A stretch of DNA of 64,000 nt from Phallus indusiatus. Its lineage: Eukaryota; Basidiomycota; Agaricomycetes; Phallales; Phallaceae. The notes beneath the pieces are model-generated. The model had not been told where the DNA came from and searched no databases. It worked only from the letters and a program-made list of their open reading frames with translations. The stretch is from assembly GCA_027605045.1 (NCBI GenBank), contig JAQFWX010000016.1:712551-776550 (forward strand), read 5' to 3'. Made by a program: the position numbers and the translations under genes. Below are positions 45,346-56,610 of this stretch, one piece after another. The stretch's first letter is position 1; the number at the start of each line of letters is the position of its first letter.

Positions 45346-46908
45346 ATGTCTATGGTAGCCTCCAGTCCAATAAAAGTATTACCACCCGAACTGCTCGCCG
45401 AGATATTTGAGCGTTGCGCAATCGAAGATCATGATTTGCCGGTCAGACTTTCTCACGTGTCTGGGCTGTGGAGACAGACAGCACTCACTACTCCTCGACT
45501 TTGGCATAAGATATTCGTTTTTTTACCGTTACAGTCTTTCTCAACAACATTTTTGAAAGCTAAATCATTCTTGGAGCGTTCCGGAGCATACCCACTGCAC
45601 ATATCGCTGGTGGTTCACAAATGGCTTGGTCTACAGGAAGAGCTGGAATTGTTGGATCTCATTCGGGAGCATAGCTTTCATTGGCTCAGATTATCACTTG
45701 TAGCACCTTCTAACGATGCCACAAGTGAAATCTTCACTTTTCTCACATCTTCACCTCGTCATGAGGTCCTCTCGCGTATCGACATTTGTACGTCGTTGAT
45801 CTCCCGGGAATGGGAGGATTTTGGCATTCACTTCGACTTTGAAGATTTAGGACAAGAGGAGGACAGTAACGCGCGAAAGAGCATGAGCGTTATTTTTACC
45901 AAACTATGTCAAAGCCGCACTCCCAATTTCAAAGAGCTCAACCTATTCACTTCCGCTCTTCCGTTTACTTCGTGGAATACCTCAGGTCGGCCTGAGTTCT
46001 CTTCTCTCCGAACGCTTCGAATATACGAACATTACACTTCCCTCTCTGGAATTAGCCCCCTATCATTATTATATCTTCTCTCGCGTTGTCCGTTGCTGGA
46101 ACATCTTACTTTCAAGGGATCGGACGACTTTGACTCGGAAGGCCTTAAAACCAACGTAGTTCGTTTGGAGCACCTACGCCACTTGAATCTCGCCCAAACC
46201 TTTCATCAACGTGCCATACTTTCTCATATTTATACACCGACCCTAGAAACGCTCTGTCTAATGTGGCTCAACAGACCAGACGATGTCATTGACCAATCAT
46301 ATGAAATTGACCCTTCGGATAACGATGATGATTTGGTCGAACCTTCTCAGTCGCCTTACACCGACCTTCTCACGGGAGCCGGCCTCCGTTCTCTCATTCG
46401 TCGAAGTACACCTCCTATCCGAAAACTCGATATGGATTTCGCGGACATGCGAAGTCCGAAAGATTTCCTATGGTTATTTGAAAAACTACCTACCCTGGAA
46501 TTTTTTCGCATCGTTGGATCCGACATGTCGGACAATGTTCTTTTCGCTCTGGCGGGACAAGGGCGACGGAATGAAACCCCGTTTCCATGTCCACGGCTCG
46601 CTCGTCTTGAATTCTCTCGATGCGATGTCATCAGCGGGAAGGGGATTATTGCGCTCGCCAAAGCTCGCGGTCCAAACGGTCCTAATCATCGTCTCTCAGA
46701 TAATGTAGCCAGCGATTTCCATTCGGTCTCAGACGTCGGTGTCCACCTGAAGGAATTTGTCGTGGATGCGTGTGCCAAGGTTGATTGCGAATCAATCGCC
46801 GTCATGCAACATATTATGGGAACAGTCAATTACGAAGTTGATGTTGTATCTCCGTATGTTATTCGTTACCTCTCGGAAGTTTTTTTTCCTTTGCTGACCG
46901 AAGAGTAA
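45346..46908 (+). CDS. F-box protein with leucine-rich-repeat-like region
   Basis: I choose the ATG at 45346 (MSMVASSPIKVLPPELLAEI) because the F-box then begins about 12 residues from the start, as usual in mushrooms. The frame is open 14 codons further upstream. The F-box reads LPPELLAEIFERCAIEDHDL, then RLSHVSGLWRQTALTTPRLW. The rest (about 470 residues) has irregular leucine-rich stretches such as LLYLLSRCPLLEHLTFKG and LRHLNLAQTFHQ. The product has about 520 residues and a single exon. By family, it would be a substrate receptor of an SCF ubiquitin ligase; the target is unknown. The ORF is intact. Such proteins are numerous in Agaricomycetes. Confidence 0.88.
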   Translation: MSMVASSPIKVLPPELLAEIFERCAIEDHDLPVRLSHVSGLWRQTALTTPRLWHKIFVFLPLQSFSTTFLKAKSFLERSGAYPLHISLVVHKWLGLQEELELLDLIREHSFHWLRLSLVAPSNDATSEIFTFLTSSPRHEVLSRIDICTSLISREWEDFGIHFDFEDLGQEEDSNARKSMSVIFTKLCQSRTPNFKELNLFTSALPFTSWNTSGRPEFSSLRTLRIYEHYTSLSGISPLSLLYLLSRCPLLEHLTFKGSDDFDSEGLKTNVVRLEHLRHLNLAQTFHQRAILSHIYTPTLETLCLMWLNRPDDVIDQSYEIDPSDNDDDLVEPSQSPYTDLLTGAGLRSLIRRSTPPIRKLDMDFADMRSPKDFLWLFEKLPTLEFFRIVGSDMSDNVLFALAGQGRRNETPFPCPRLARLEFSRCDVISGKGIIALAKARGPNGPNHRLSDNVASDFHSVSDVGVHLKEFVVDACAKVDCESIAVMQHIMGTVNYEVDVVSPYVIRYLSEVFFPLLTEE

Positions 46909-47148
46909 GGGATCGACCTTATTTTGATGAAGAGGCAATCATACCACTGTAATTTCTTGTGTACTTTCAAATCATTGTAACATTAAGAAGAACAATTGAT
47001 CACCAGCATACTAGTTTATAAAACTGCATTCAATGACAAGAGGGTGAAAATCAAGTTCTCAAGTTATCCAACGTTACTCATTCACAAACAATAACACTTT
47101 TGTTATATTGAAAATAATCGGTACAGGTGTTTTTTTTATCTACAAAGT
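46909..47148. other. Convergent intergenic region
   Basis: Short AT-rich spacer between the F-box gene (+) and the small basic-protein gene (-). Probably both 3' untranslated regions. Confidence 0.5.
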
Positions 47149-47841
47149 CTAATCAATGGATAAACGATACGGTCCAAACTGTTTGGCGAATGGATCAGGA
47201 TCTGGTTCGTCAGGATATAATACAACATCGTCCATAGGCCCACCATCTTCCGTGATTTTATAAAACGATCTTGTTCGTTGTTTCTTCCATTGAGATTTGA
47301 GTTTTGACCGTACTTTCTCTAGGAACGGTGAACTTGGTAGAAGTTTGATTTTGTAAAGGCGGTTTTTCTTCTTTTTGGTGCTGTTATGTGACAAGTCGAC
47401 GTCGGCCGATTCAGGTTCAAGTTCGGGGTAGTATTGTTTTGTGTATCTCAAGGAGGGAGTTGATAAATGAACGCAATTTCTTGAGGATAATGAAGGTATG
47501 TCGGTGGAATGTAGGATTTGAAAGGATTGGTATGAAAACCGGCGTTCACAATCGTCGTCTATGAAGCCATGAGCGATGGCCGTAGAGCTTGCCATGGGTT
47601 TGGAGCGAAGGGATGAAACGAGCCCGCTCAGCCATGAGACAGCGGTGCTATCACTGTTGGTATCACTTGTTGTGGAAGATTTGGCAAGGCGCTGGGACTA
47701 AATGTGTTCAAGGCCTTATCGAAATACATACAGTGTAAAAAAACAACTTACTGTATAGTCTATGTTATCATAACCCAACTCGACATTGAACTCGATACTG
47801 CCAGTGGAGTCCCACACTCTGGGATCATAGTGAATGTCCAT
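47149..47841 (-). CDS. Hypothetical small basic protein
   Basis: On the - strand the ATG at 47841 opens MDIHYDPRVWDSTGSIEFNV, ending at a GTAAGT donor after NIDYT. After a short intron the second exon reads SQRLAKSSTTSDTNSDSTAV, then SWLSGLVSSLRSKPM, and the basic KKKKNRLYKIKLLPSSPF. It ends DPFAKQFGPYRLSID. The product has about 205 residues and no membrane segment. No domain is recognised. The clean intron and conserved-looking end suggest a real gene. Confidence 0.6.
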
Positions 47842-50056
47842 CTTAACCGGAGGAAAGAAACGGAATGAACGGACACTTTTTTTTCAAAACTTATATATAC
47901 CCATTCTTTACGAATCAGACCAATCCAAAAAAAAACTCTTGGGCCATTAGTAAACAGGAAATAGTGGTAGCGGGGAATCCCAGAAGCGTCATCATTGCCG
48001 GACTTCTGAATTTATTTTGCCGGAAGATTTACCAAGTTCGTCATCTTTGAGATTGAAGGTATGGAATTTGGGAATTTAAGACGGATAACCTTTTTTTGGG
48101 GTTATGTGAACCCTGCATCTTTATTAAGCATGTATATTTGCATCAAGCGTGCCGTCGGGAAGGATATTTGCTTACATACTTCGGAAGGTGAAATATAAAT
48201 ACCGGAAACTCTGAGAATAAAATATTAACCTGAAATCTGGACTTCCTCAGAATATTTTCTCAAAGAGGCCTTTACGCCTAGACCGCTTGAGCCTGTCAGC
48301 TTAGACAATGGACCCGACGCGGACGCGGGCCTTCCGTGGGGCCGTTACTGATTCGTCTGTGTGTGACGGCACACATTTGAGTTCTCTTGATATTTTGAGC
48401 CAAGACAAGACTTTGCAATTGTATATGTAGTTGGAAATATGTACCTCGTATTAGCGCTTTGTCGATTTCTAAATGGAAGAAGAAGGAAAAGTGAACAACC
48501 AAGTCGGGAGAAATACAGGAAGAGATTTTTTGCCGTGTTTGGTTACAATGAGTTGATTAACCCTTGAAGGGAAACTTGTCCCTCCTCTTTTCTGGGGCAT
48601 GCGAATATGGTTGATGTAGGGCGAGTGGCGTGAAGCTATATTCAGGGCGTGAAGCTGATCTTCAGATAATACGATTCGGTCCGGAAAGGCTTCAGAAGAA
48701 GCGTTTTGCCATTGAACAAGGAACCTGCGTTAGTTATGGTCCAAAATGGAAATTGACCAGAGCCACCGCAAAGCCACCGCGCCAGAGATAGGCGAACCTG
48801 TGAATCACCGTAGATTGACGAATAGCTCGACTACATGTTATATTAGCTTCCCGCATAAATGTATTCTATGCCACCGCCATGCTATCCCAACGCTTCTCAA
48901 GGGAAGTTAAACTGTCAAAGAAAATCAGTTCCTTATAAGTATCAGACGCTGGGAGGAATTTGTTGACTCGCTTCATTATCGACATCTTTCTCCAATTGAA
49001 AACCTGGAAGTAGAAGCCTATCGGCGTCAATAGAAGCATTGAAGTTAGGCGATGCTTGCTAATACCTAGCGCTAGGGCGAGACGCAAAAGCACTCCGGAA
49101 AAAGAGGTAGCGATTTGGAAATTCTCTTCCATCTTGTCAAAAATCATTAACTGGTCTGATTAACGGCAAATAACCAAATCCTGTATTCTTAATGACAGTT
49201 ACCGTCTAGAAGTCCGTCAAGTTTCTCAATTTTCCAATAACACTTTTCCCCAAATCGATTTTTACGGTGGTAAGTCCTCTTGTGCCTTTATCAGAATGTG
49301 TAAAGATGCCGTATCTTCACCTGCCCGTACCTTGATTCGCGCCTGGTTCATACATCGCCTCTGAGAACGTCAACGTCAGAAAGAGATCAGTGGCTTTCAA
49401 GAGCAAGCGAACATCCGTTGAAGAGTAAATGAATAGAAAACCCGGGAGATGAGGTTATTGGCTGTCAAATTTGCCCTTCAACATTACATCATATGAATAT
49501 GGTACAAGACCAGATGGAAGGGGTGGAAATGTTCATCCCGCTATAATCAACGCGATCATCAGTGACTGCTGGAAGCTGTTGAATGGGCACATTAGGGCAC
49601 ATTAGGACATCATATCACTGTTTGTAAGGATATCACGGCAGCTGTTCATAGGCGTTTTGCGAGACTACCATCAAATATCAGAAGTGAACCAATCGCTGGA
49701 AAAGGTTTTGTATGTTAATGTTGTCCTGAATTCTCGAGGTTTAACGTCCACCGCAAACGAACAACGAACAAACTTCATGCTTCTGTAAGGCCTCTTAGAA
49801 AGCTGGAATACTAAACTTCAGGTGTGATTGCGCAAAAGAGCGAGGATAATAGTATTTGTGAACGCTTTGACGTTGTCCTTCGAACAATAGGCAAACAAAA
49901 AGCAGGAATCACGTGATCATCAATGTGACTGTTGTGACAAATGCCTCGTGGTTGACCTCACTGTGCAACACTCACTGACCACCGTTGAGGTGAGGATAAC
50001 GTAGCAAGACCTCGATTTTCCAATTTCCTAGATCTTGCTATTATTTAGCCATCACC
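47842..50056. other. Intergenic, one weak ORF at 48866-49147
   Basis: A - strand ORF (MIFDKMEENFQIATSFSGVL...) of 93 codons contains a hydrophobic stretch, but no homology is seen and no further exon fits. The rest up to 50056 is AT-rich, with the promoter of the Het-C gene in the last few hundred bases. Confidence 0.35.
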
Positions 50057-53000
50057 ATGTCGTTGTTGATTTCGCGACAGCTTGACACTCTTTCAACACT
50101 TCCTGTATACCTGACGTTTATTACCAAAACTCTTATTATTTCAGTCACGTTTTCCGCGCTTTTTCAACCTGTTGCTGCATTTGGAGCAGGCAATATACCC
50201 AACTTCACGTTTCTTAATGGTATGCTTATATTATTCATCTTTTTTTCTATACAGTTAATATGCGTCCGGCTAAAACAAATAGACAAAGCGTTCCGGCATG
50301 GGGATATTGAAGAAGTCCTTACTGCACTTGTAAAGAACACACATTTTGGAGGAGCGGCAGGACTATGGGGAATTTTAATAGCAATATTTTCTCTTGGAAG
50401 GATTACCGGTGGAGACAAGTTCAATCATATGGATGCAAAGAGGATCTATTTCGTTCGTGTTCCATGTGACTCTGTATTTTCTCATCCTCATATTCATGTA
50501 AAGGGAAATTGGCTTCGCGACTACTCTCAAGCAAGTTCTGTTAGCGGCGACGTTAATCAATAATAATGTGACTTGACAGGCCATGGATATCGGAGGGTTA
50601 AAGTTATTTACTGCGCCAACCTTACAAATGATCATATCGGTTGTTGGATTTATGGTACGACGAGCACGGCATTTTTGTGTCTATTCTAAGGTTTTAATAG
50701 ACGTTTGGTTTCGCCACGGAAGAATTCGAAATTAATCCGGAACGTCTAGGCGTGTACAAGCCCGTTGTAGGTCGTAATACACTTCCGAAAAAATCGCTTA
50801 TAAAAGTTTTCTCTTTGTCAGGAACATATTGATAACCCCAAGTGTGTGCTTTGACTCTTATTTTGGCGAAATTATCGATGTTTTTTTATGAAGAGGTTAT
50901 GGAGAAGCAGAAGGAGACGCACGACAATTTCATCCTGATCTAAGACCGCCGGTTGACCCAAAAGAACTCGAAATAAACCCCAATACCGGAATGAAGGTAA
51001 ATGTCATATCATTTTTTTCCCGAATAATAGGCTAAATGGAAACACGTCAGAATTACATTGCCACTGAAGGGGAATCCTGGGATACTTCTACCGCTCACGT
51101 TCGGCGGACGCTCTTAGAATGTATAGCGCTCGGGCGGAAATCAGGGATGAAAGAAAACCTGTTTCAATTCGAAGCCTTCAGGTACATATGTCAATCACTT
51201 CATTTTTTGTCATCCATTGTGATAGTCGTTGACGTGTTCATGACAGGCTCTTAGGTAGTGCCTTGCATACCCTTGAGGATCTCCCCGCCCATAGCAACTG
51301 GTGTGAATTAGCTCTAAAGAAACTAGGCCACCAAGAGGTATTCTGTCATGTCGGTGATGCTGGTGAGTTTGTTTGACCGTGTCATTCTTTTCTCAACGTC
51401 AAGCTACTTTTCCTTCAGTACTTGTGGACACGCCGCTGGGACCCGCGCCCCCTTGGTGACCGGGACGTTTGGTGCAGCAGACTTTATTCACAGTGTACTG
51501 GGCGAAGGAATGGAGTTCGTTTTTTTTATTTCTTTGAATTATTCTCTTTAATATCTTTCTTTTCAGCCGGCTGGCTGAGGCCAGCATGTCAAATTTGGCT
51601 AGTAAATTGGACGAGGTTGGTCTTGTTGCTTTTATTTTTTGTGCTCATCTCTAACGCTTATCATAGTCGAGGGATAAAGCCGAAAGTCATATACCGGTTC
51701 TGCACGATCTCCTGTCGGAATTCATACATTCTAGCCAGTCTCATAGTGACAAGATGCAACAAGCAGAATCTATGAAAAGCGAAGCCTTTGATTTTGATGT
51801 GAATCAACTCGCTCCCAGTGAGATCCAGGACTTCATCTGGCGTCTTCTCCAATGGAGAGATTCGGTTTTCAAAGATGTTTTGAGGACTATTTCTTTCATA
51901 CCTGGCCTTTCTTCTCTTTTGAGACGTTGTCCGAAACATTGAATGCTTGTAAGTATATCACGTCGATTCTGAACACATTTCTGATGTGTTTTTCAGTCAT
52001 TTATAGTTTATTGGACCCAATACTCCAGGTATATTAATATATGCAGTACCAAAATATTAACTTATTTCCTGTGCTAGCCTATTTTACAAGATATCATCAC
52101 ACATCTTCAACAGCACAGCGAAGAAGCCATTAATAATCATGAGCAATTTGCAGTAAGTACAGAGTCTGTCCTCAAGTATGAGGTGCTGATTGGCAACAGG
52201 TCTTTGATGACTCCAACTCATCAGATCCGTCACATAGTCTTTTGGCTAAAGTAAATACTTCTTCTCATGCGATTCATCCTTTGACGCCCTTCGAAAGGAC
52301 CACCTTTCTTTAATACTGAATGAACCCGCCGGCAAAGTTGCTCGAGTAATCGTCGAATACACTGTTGCGCTCGTTGTTAAGGTTTGTGTTCTCATGGTCA
52401 TTTATAGTTAACTTACGTTGGTTTACAACCAGGCCTGGTGCGATGAATATGTAGTTCCTGACAAAACCGTCGACAAGGTACTTTTACAAATTTGACGGTA
52501 GCACACAACTTATCTTTGTAAATTAGATTTTGGAAGCATTTCATCACCCCTTCTTTGCCTCCCAAGATTCTCAAATCCAAAAGAAGATGATAGATTGTAT
52601 GTATGCCTGGTTTGAAAGCTTGAGTCCCGACGATTCGCAGAAAGTTTTGGAAGGATTGTCGAAGGCAAGTTTTCAAACCTCATTCAAATCTATTTTTAAC
52701 TTGAATATTAGGAGGGCGTACGGACGGGAAAAACAAGCGATTCGCAACCAGGGAGGAATTAGAAGCTCGTGAGGAAGCTTTCAAGCAGGAACAGGAAGCC
52801 TACAAGCGGGAGCAGGAGGCTTTGCGGCAAGCACGCTTGGAAGCGCTTCGTGCACCACCACCACCCCGGCCCGACCTTTACCTCTATCGCGACCACCAAC
52901 ACCTCCGGTCCCTAAATCTAAATCAACGCCCCTGAAAAATCTGGTAAGAAGACGGTTTTTCCTTCAGAGACCACTATAATTTACATTGATATTGATTTAG

Positions 53001-53683
53001 AACGTACAGAGCGAGGCCTGAAGTACGAACCTCGACAAGGAGAGCCATCCTTCAATCGCTTCGATATTCGTACTCGCTCGTATTTGGATGAAGGATCATA
53101 CGCATCTAAACAATACGGTTCAGACAGCGATGACGATGAAGAGTTTTGGACAAATCCGAACACGTTTGCAAAGGCGCACAGACGATCTACCACCCAACCG
53201 GATGTTCTAGTAGGGAGCAGTTCGAAAAAGGCGGGAACCGGAACTACACCGCGAAAAACGTCTTACAGAACCCCTCCGCAACCTCAACCTCCAACTCATC
53301 CCTTGGATGTGGACGTACCTGACGTTCCAATCCCAATCAATGTACATTTGCCAACCCCCGAGATTCCGTCAGAGTCTCTCCTGAAAGATATGCAAGCTGG
53401 ATTCCAGAAGGCTCTGGATAGTCAAAGCAGATCATCGAATAAGGCCAGTACAGACAAGGACAAAGTGTTATATCCCAGGCTGGCTCCACGACATTTCGCT
53501 CGACAACGATCAATGTCATTCGGTGATAGACCACGTAGTCCAGAATTGTTGGACGATAATGATCCGGAAATCTTTAGAGAACCTAGGAACCCAGTAGGCG
53601 CGGTTTTCCATCGTTATGATTCTATTCGGTCCCATGGACATCAAGAGAATCCCCCTTTGTTTCTACGATCACATATTCGGTAA
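50057..53683 (+). CDS. Het-C-type protein (heterokaryon incompatibility family)
   Basis: ATG at 50057 opens a signal/anchor segment (LTFITKTLIISVTFSALF) followed by AFGAGNIPNF. Spliced exons then give KAFRHGDIEEVLTAL, FNHMDAKRIYF, GNWLRDYSQ, TFGFATEEFEINPERLGVY, EHIDNPK, RPPVDPKELEINPNTGMK, NYIATEGESWDTSTAHVRRT, LLGSALHTLEDLPAHSNWCE, VFCHVGDA and PLVTGTFGAADFIHSVLGE. This order is diagnostic for Het-C (PF07217). Later exons are helical, with an EAREEAFKQEQEAYKREQEA coiled coil and a long disordered tail with a DSDDDEEFW patch. About 15 short introns occur, two of them GC-AG. Four one-base frame breaks (51920, 52729-52733, 52864-52867, 52929-52932) are each repaired by one extra base, so I regard the gene as probably intact. 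In Neurospora, Het-C acts in vegetative incompatibility; a role here is inference. Confidence 0.88.
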
Positions 53684-54482
53684 CACACAGCATGCTTTAT
53701 GGACTCTTTGACTCAAGTTACGTTGTTTGTACATATTTGCTTAAACCGCTTTCGTTCATCTTTTTTCCGAAGTGAGTGATCTCGTTACGAGCTTGAAGTA
53801 TGTATCAAATTGATGGCTGCAACCGCGTATATGATAAAGCCAAATGTTGGGCGTGATATTTACACCGTTATTTGTCATATGGTAAATTATGGTTAGGCAG
53901 GTTTAAGGGATTTGCATTAAGGTCTCCAGCAACCCGTCGATAGGACAGCGTTGTCAATGTGGTTAGTCAGATTGGCACTAAGCACATCCGTGACTCATCC
54001 ACATCTGCATATGCGATTTGCAATATCTGTCAAATCATCAGCGCTCAGAGACCTGTTGGGTTTTGTAGCGTCGGACTCTATACAGTACACTAGATATTAC
54101 ATAATAAACTTGAGCAGTTTGTCTCCACCATCATGTGCCCATCCTACATCCCATCTTGCATCCCATCTTGTGTTCATCTCGTGTCTCTATATCCTACATC
54201 TCTATATATTCCCAACAAAGCCGTATCATGAAAGCTGTGACTCTAAGACTTTTTTGGTGACTCGATCAGGAAATCAAAGGTGCACATGTTTGGATGCTTA
54301 AAATTTGGCACCAACAAACCCTGTGCCACGTTGTAAACCTTCCCGATCCCTCAGTAATCTTGATGGAATATCCGACTTCTTGGATGATCGATGATTGGTG
54401 ATGGAGGATCCACGCTTTCGCGTATCACTCTATTTTTCTATAAAGCCCCACAGTTAATTCCCCTTTCGACTGTAAGTCTCAA
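53684..54482. other. Intergenic with short repeats and promoter of copy E
   Basis: The part at 54120-54200 has repeated CATCCCATCTTG / CATCC.A units (a degenerate 12-mer). No gene is seen. The final 100 bp are the promoter of the next gene. Confidence 0.5.
54439..54445 (+). promoter_or_regulatory. TATA-like box upstream of DUF6533 copy E
   Basis: TATAAAG lies about 40 nt upstream of the ATG at 54483, followed by a pyrimidine-rich stretch (CCCCTTTCGACT). This fits a short fungal leader. It is based on sequence and spacing only. Confidence 0.4.
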
Positions 54483-56195
54483 ATGAACAACTCAAACGAC
54501 GCAACCAATCTGCCCGGCGCCTCGGAAGCTTTGATTGAAGAACTCTATGACAAGTTAGGTGTACAGTTGATTTTATTTTGACCTTTCATAATTGACGACC
54601 AATAACAGTTATGTTTTCGACCTAGTTCTTTTCAGTACCACAAGTAAGTTTGCTGAACATTAATCGGCGCTTCATCATCGACGCTCAACGAGTTTTCAGC
54701 GATGCTTCTATATTCAACGATTCTCAAAATTTTCCAAGAAATTGAGCTCATGTGGCTTAAGCGGATCAGTCTTCCGACTATACTTTACGCTCTTGCGCGG
54801 TATGCCACCCTGCTTAATGTAGCACTCCTTCTAGTAATCAACCTTTTACCGATGACTGTGGTAGGCCCAATACGCTCAACAATAATCAATCATGTTCATC
54901 TTCAATACATTTCTTCTAGCCGTTGAAGTAAGGATTTGTGCTCCCATTGCATTTGGACTCGGAAGCTGAATAAATTGAAGAACGTGCAATATAATAGACG
55001 ACTTGACTAACGCGATATCAATTTTATCACATATCGGTGTTCAAGGTAGGTACTGGGAATAGTGATCAAATAGGATCTATTCACAATTATTTCTAAGGTT
55101 TATTGATTGCTCGGACATACCCACTTGTTCGAGGAAATAAACTCGTGATCGCGACCTTGTCTTTCGGTTTCCTTTCCTCAGTAATCCTAAATATATTTAG
55201 TAAGAGTTCTATTTTTCTATCAGCGTTGAAACATACCAAACTTCCACATCACCCTAGATATCGTAGCTTTCAATGGATGCCTCGCTGGTGCAAGGTTAGT
55301 AACTCACGCTATGTTTCTTGTGCTGCACAAAATCAAGACTTCATATGCTAGTTGTACGTTACGACGCCTCTCATTAAGAAATTTGACTTCCTAAACAAAA
55401 CCGAAGCTTCTCCTGAAAAAAAATTGATAATTCTTCTCGGGAATATCTTTATCATTATTACGGATCTCCTCATGTTTGGGGTGTCCTTGCACAAAGTCTG
55501 GGATACATGGCACTTGAAACGCAACACAGATATTCATAAGAAGGATGACCTCATTTCCGTACTTTTCGAACAAAGTAAGTATAACAACCTTATTCAAGTT
55601 GTTCTGATTGTTTATTCGGTTTCATATTTTGAAGTTGTATCAAGATTTTTGTGAGTGTCCGGTTAAACCATATTGCATGCCGCATATACTCACGCAATTT
55701 TGGACCGAAGCTTCGTAGTTTTTATTACCTTAACTATCACTATTGTTGAACAAGTAAGTATTTATTTAATGGCAGTTACCTTTGTAGCTAAATCGTGTTT
55801 CTTCAGTTTATTTCTGTAAGTCCGTTCCTTCAAGGGAGCGAACAAACGTTGATTATAGTCCCTACTGATTAGACCGTGGCAGTAGCCGCAATAGCCAATG
55901 TGCAAAGCAGGTGAATCATGACTATATTTTCTTTGAAACACCAGACTTGACATCATTTCCTAGTCTTTCGGGAATCCTTGTCGCCGATTTCACACTAGAT
56001 CTTCGACAATCTAATAACTCAACAATTCAAACCAACGATTTACCCGTTATTCGATCAATTCGTGATCTGGGACAACACATACACCAGTCATTTCTTGTAG
56101 AATTGGATCACAATCTAAATAGCGAGATAGAATCTCTAGATGATATGGACGACCCGGTATCAGTCATTCAAGATGGGGCCGAGGTTCCTGCATGA
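54483..56195 (+). CDS. DUF6533-like multi-pass membrane protein, copy E
   Basis: ATG at 54483 opens MNNSNDATNLPGASEALIEE. Exon 3 gives AMLLYSTILKIFQEIELMWL, with EIELMW as the signature, then ARYATLLNVALLLVIN. Later exons give GVQ/GLLIARTYPLVRGNKLV, IIILLGNIF-type helix residues (KLIILLGNIFIIITDLLMFG), then VWDTWHLKRNTDIHKKDD. After a helix FVVFITLTITIVEQ comes TVAVAAIANVQS, joined in phase 2 to LSGILVADFTLDLRQSNN, HIHQSFLVELD and an acidic end. The model is fully parallel to copies A to D, and I see no break. Function is unknown. It lies 0.8 kb downstream of the Het-C gene in the same orientation. Confidence 0.8.
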
Positions 56196-56610
56196 TGTTC
56201 AAGTTATGCTGAATGACAATGGTTTTGATTTGTATGTAAAAAGTATATCATAGTATTTTCTAGTAAACCAACCACTCGGCACTATGCCTGAATCGTTCTT
56301 CAAGGAAAATTTATAAAACAAAATTAAAATATAGAGAGCTTTTCCTTTCAAAAAATATTCACCACAAAGACTTGTGAACCTCGCGTTTTCTCACATTCAA
56401 ATTAGCAAAAGCTTCGGAGTTTCCCTCCAGGGGTATTCCCGACAGTCCCCCTGCGTTACGGTCACGGCTCCCTTCGTTCCCACCCCACGTGTGTTTCCTC
56501 TTTCTCACTTTCCTCCATTTCATTCTTTAGTTCCTTTCCTTTTTCTTTGTATTTCCCTTCAATTTAACGACCTTCCCAAGCTATTCAAAAGATCACTAAA
56601 ATAGGGAACA
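56196..56610. other. Intergenic, promoter of the four-helix membrane protein
   Basis: AT-rich 3' flank of copy E, then a strongly pyrimidine-rich tract (56500-56580: TTTCCTCCATTTC, TTCCTTTCCTTTTTC) typical of strong fungal promoters. Confidence 0.45.

Noticed and set aside
46283..46708. ORF of 141 codons in a second frame
   Set aside because: It lies inside the intact F-box gene in another frame.
55800..55911. Apparent stops near the end of DUF6533 copy E
   Set aside because: The stretch is intronic if the acceptor CTGATTAG at about 55874 is used, as in copies A and B.
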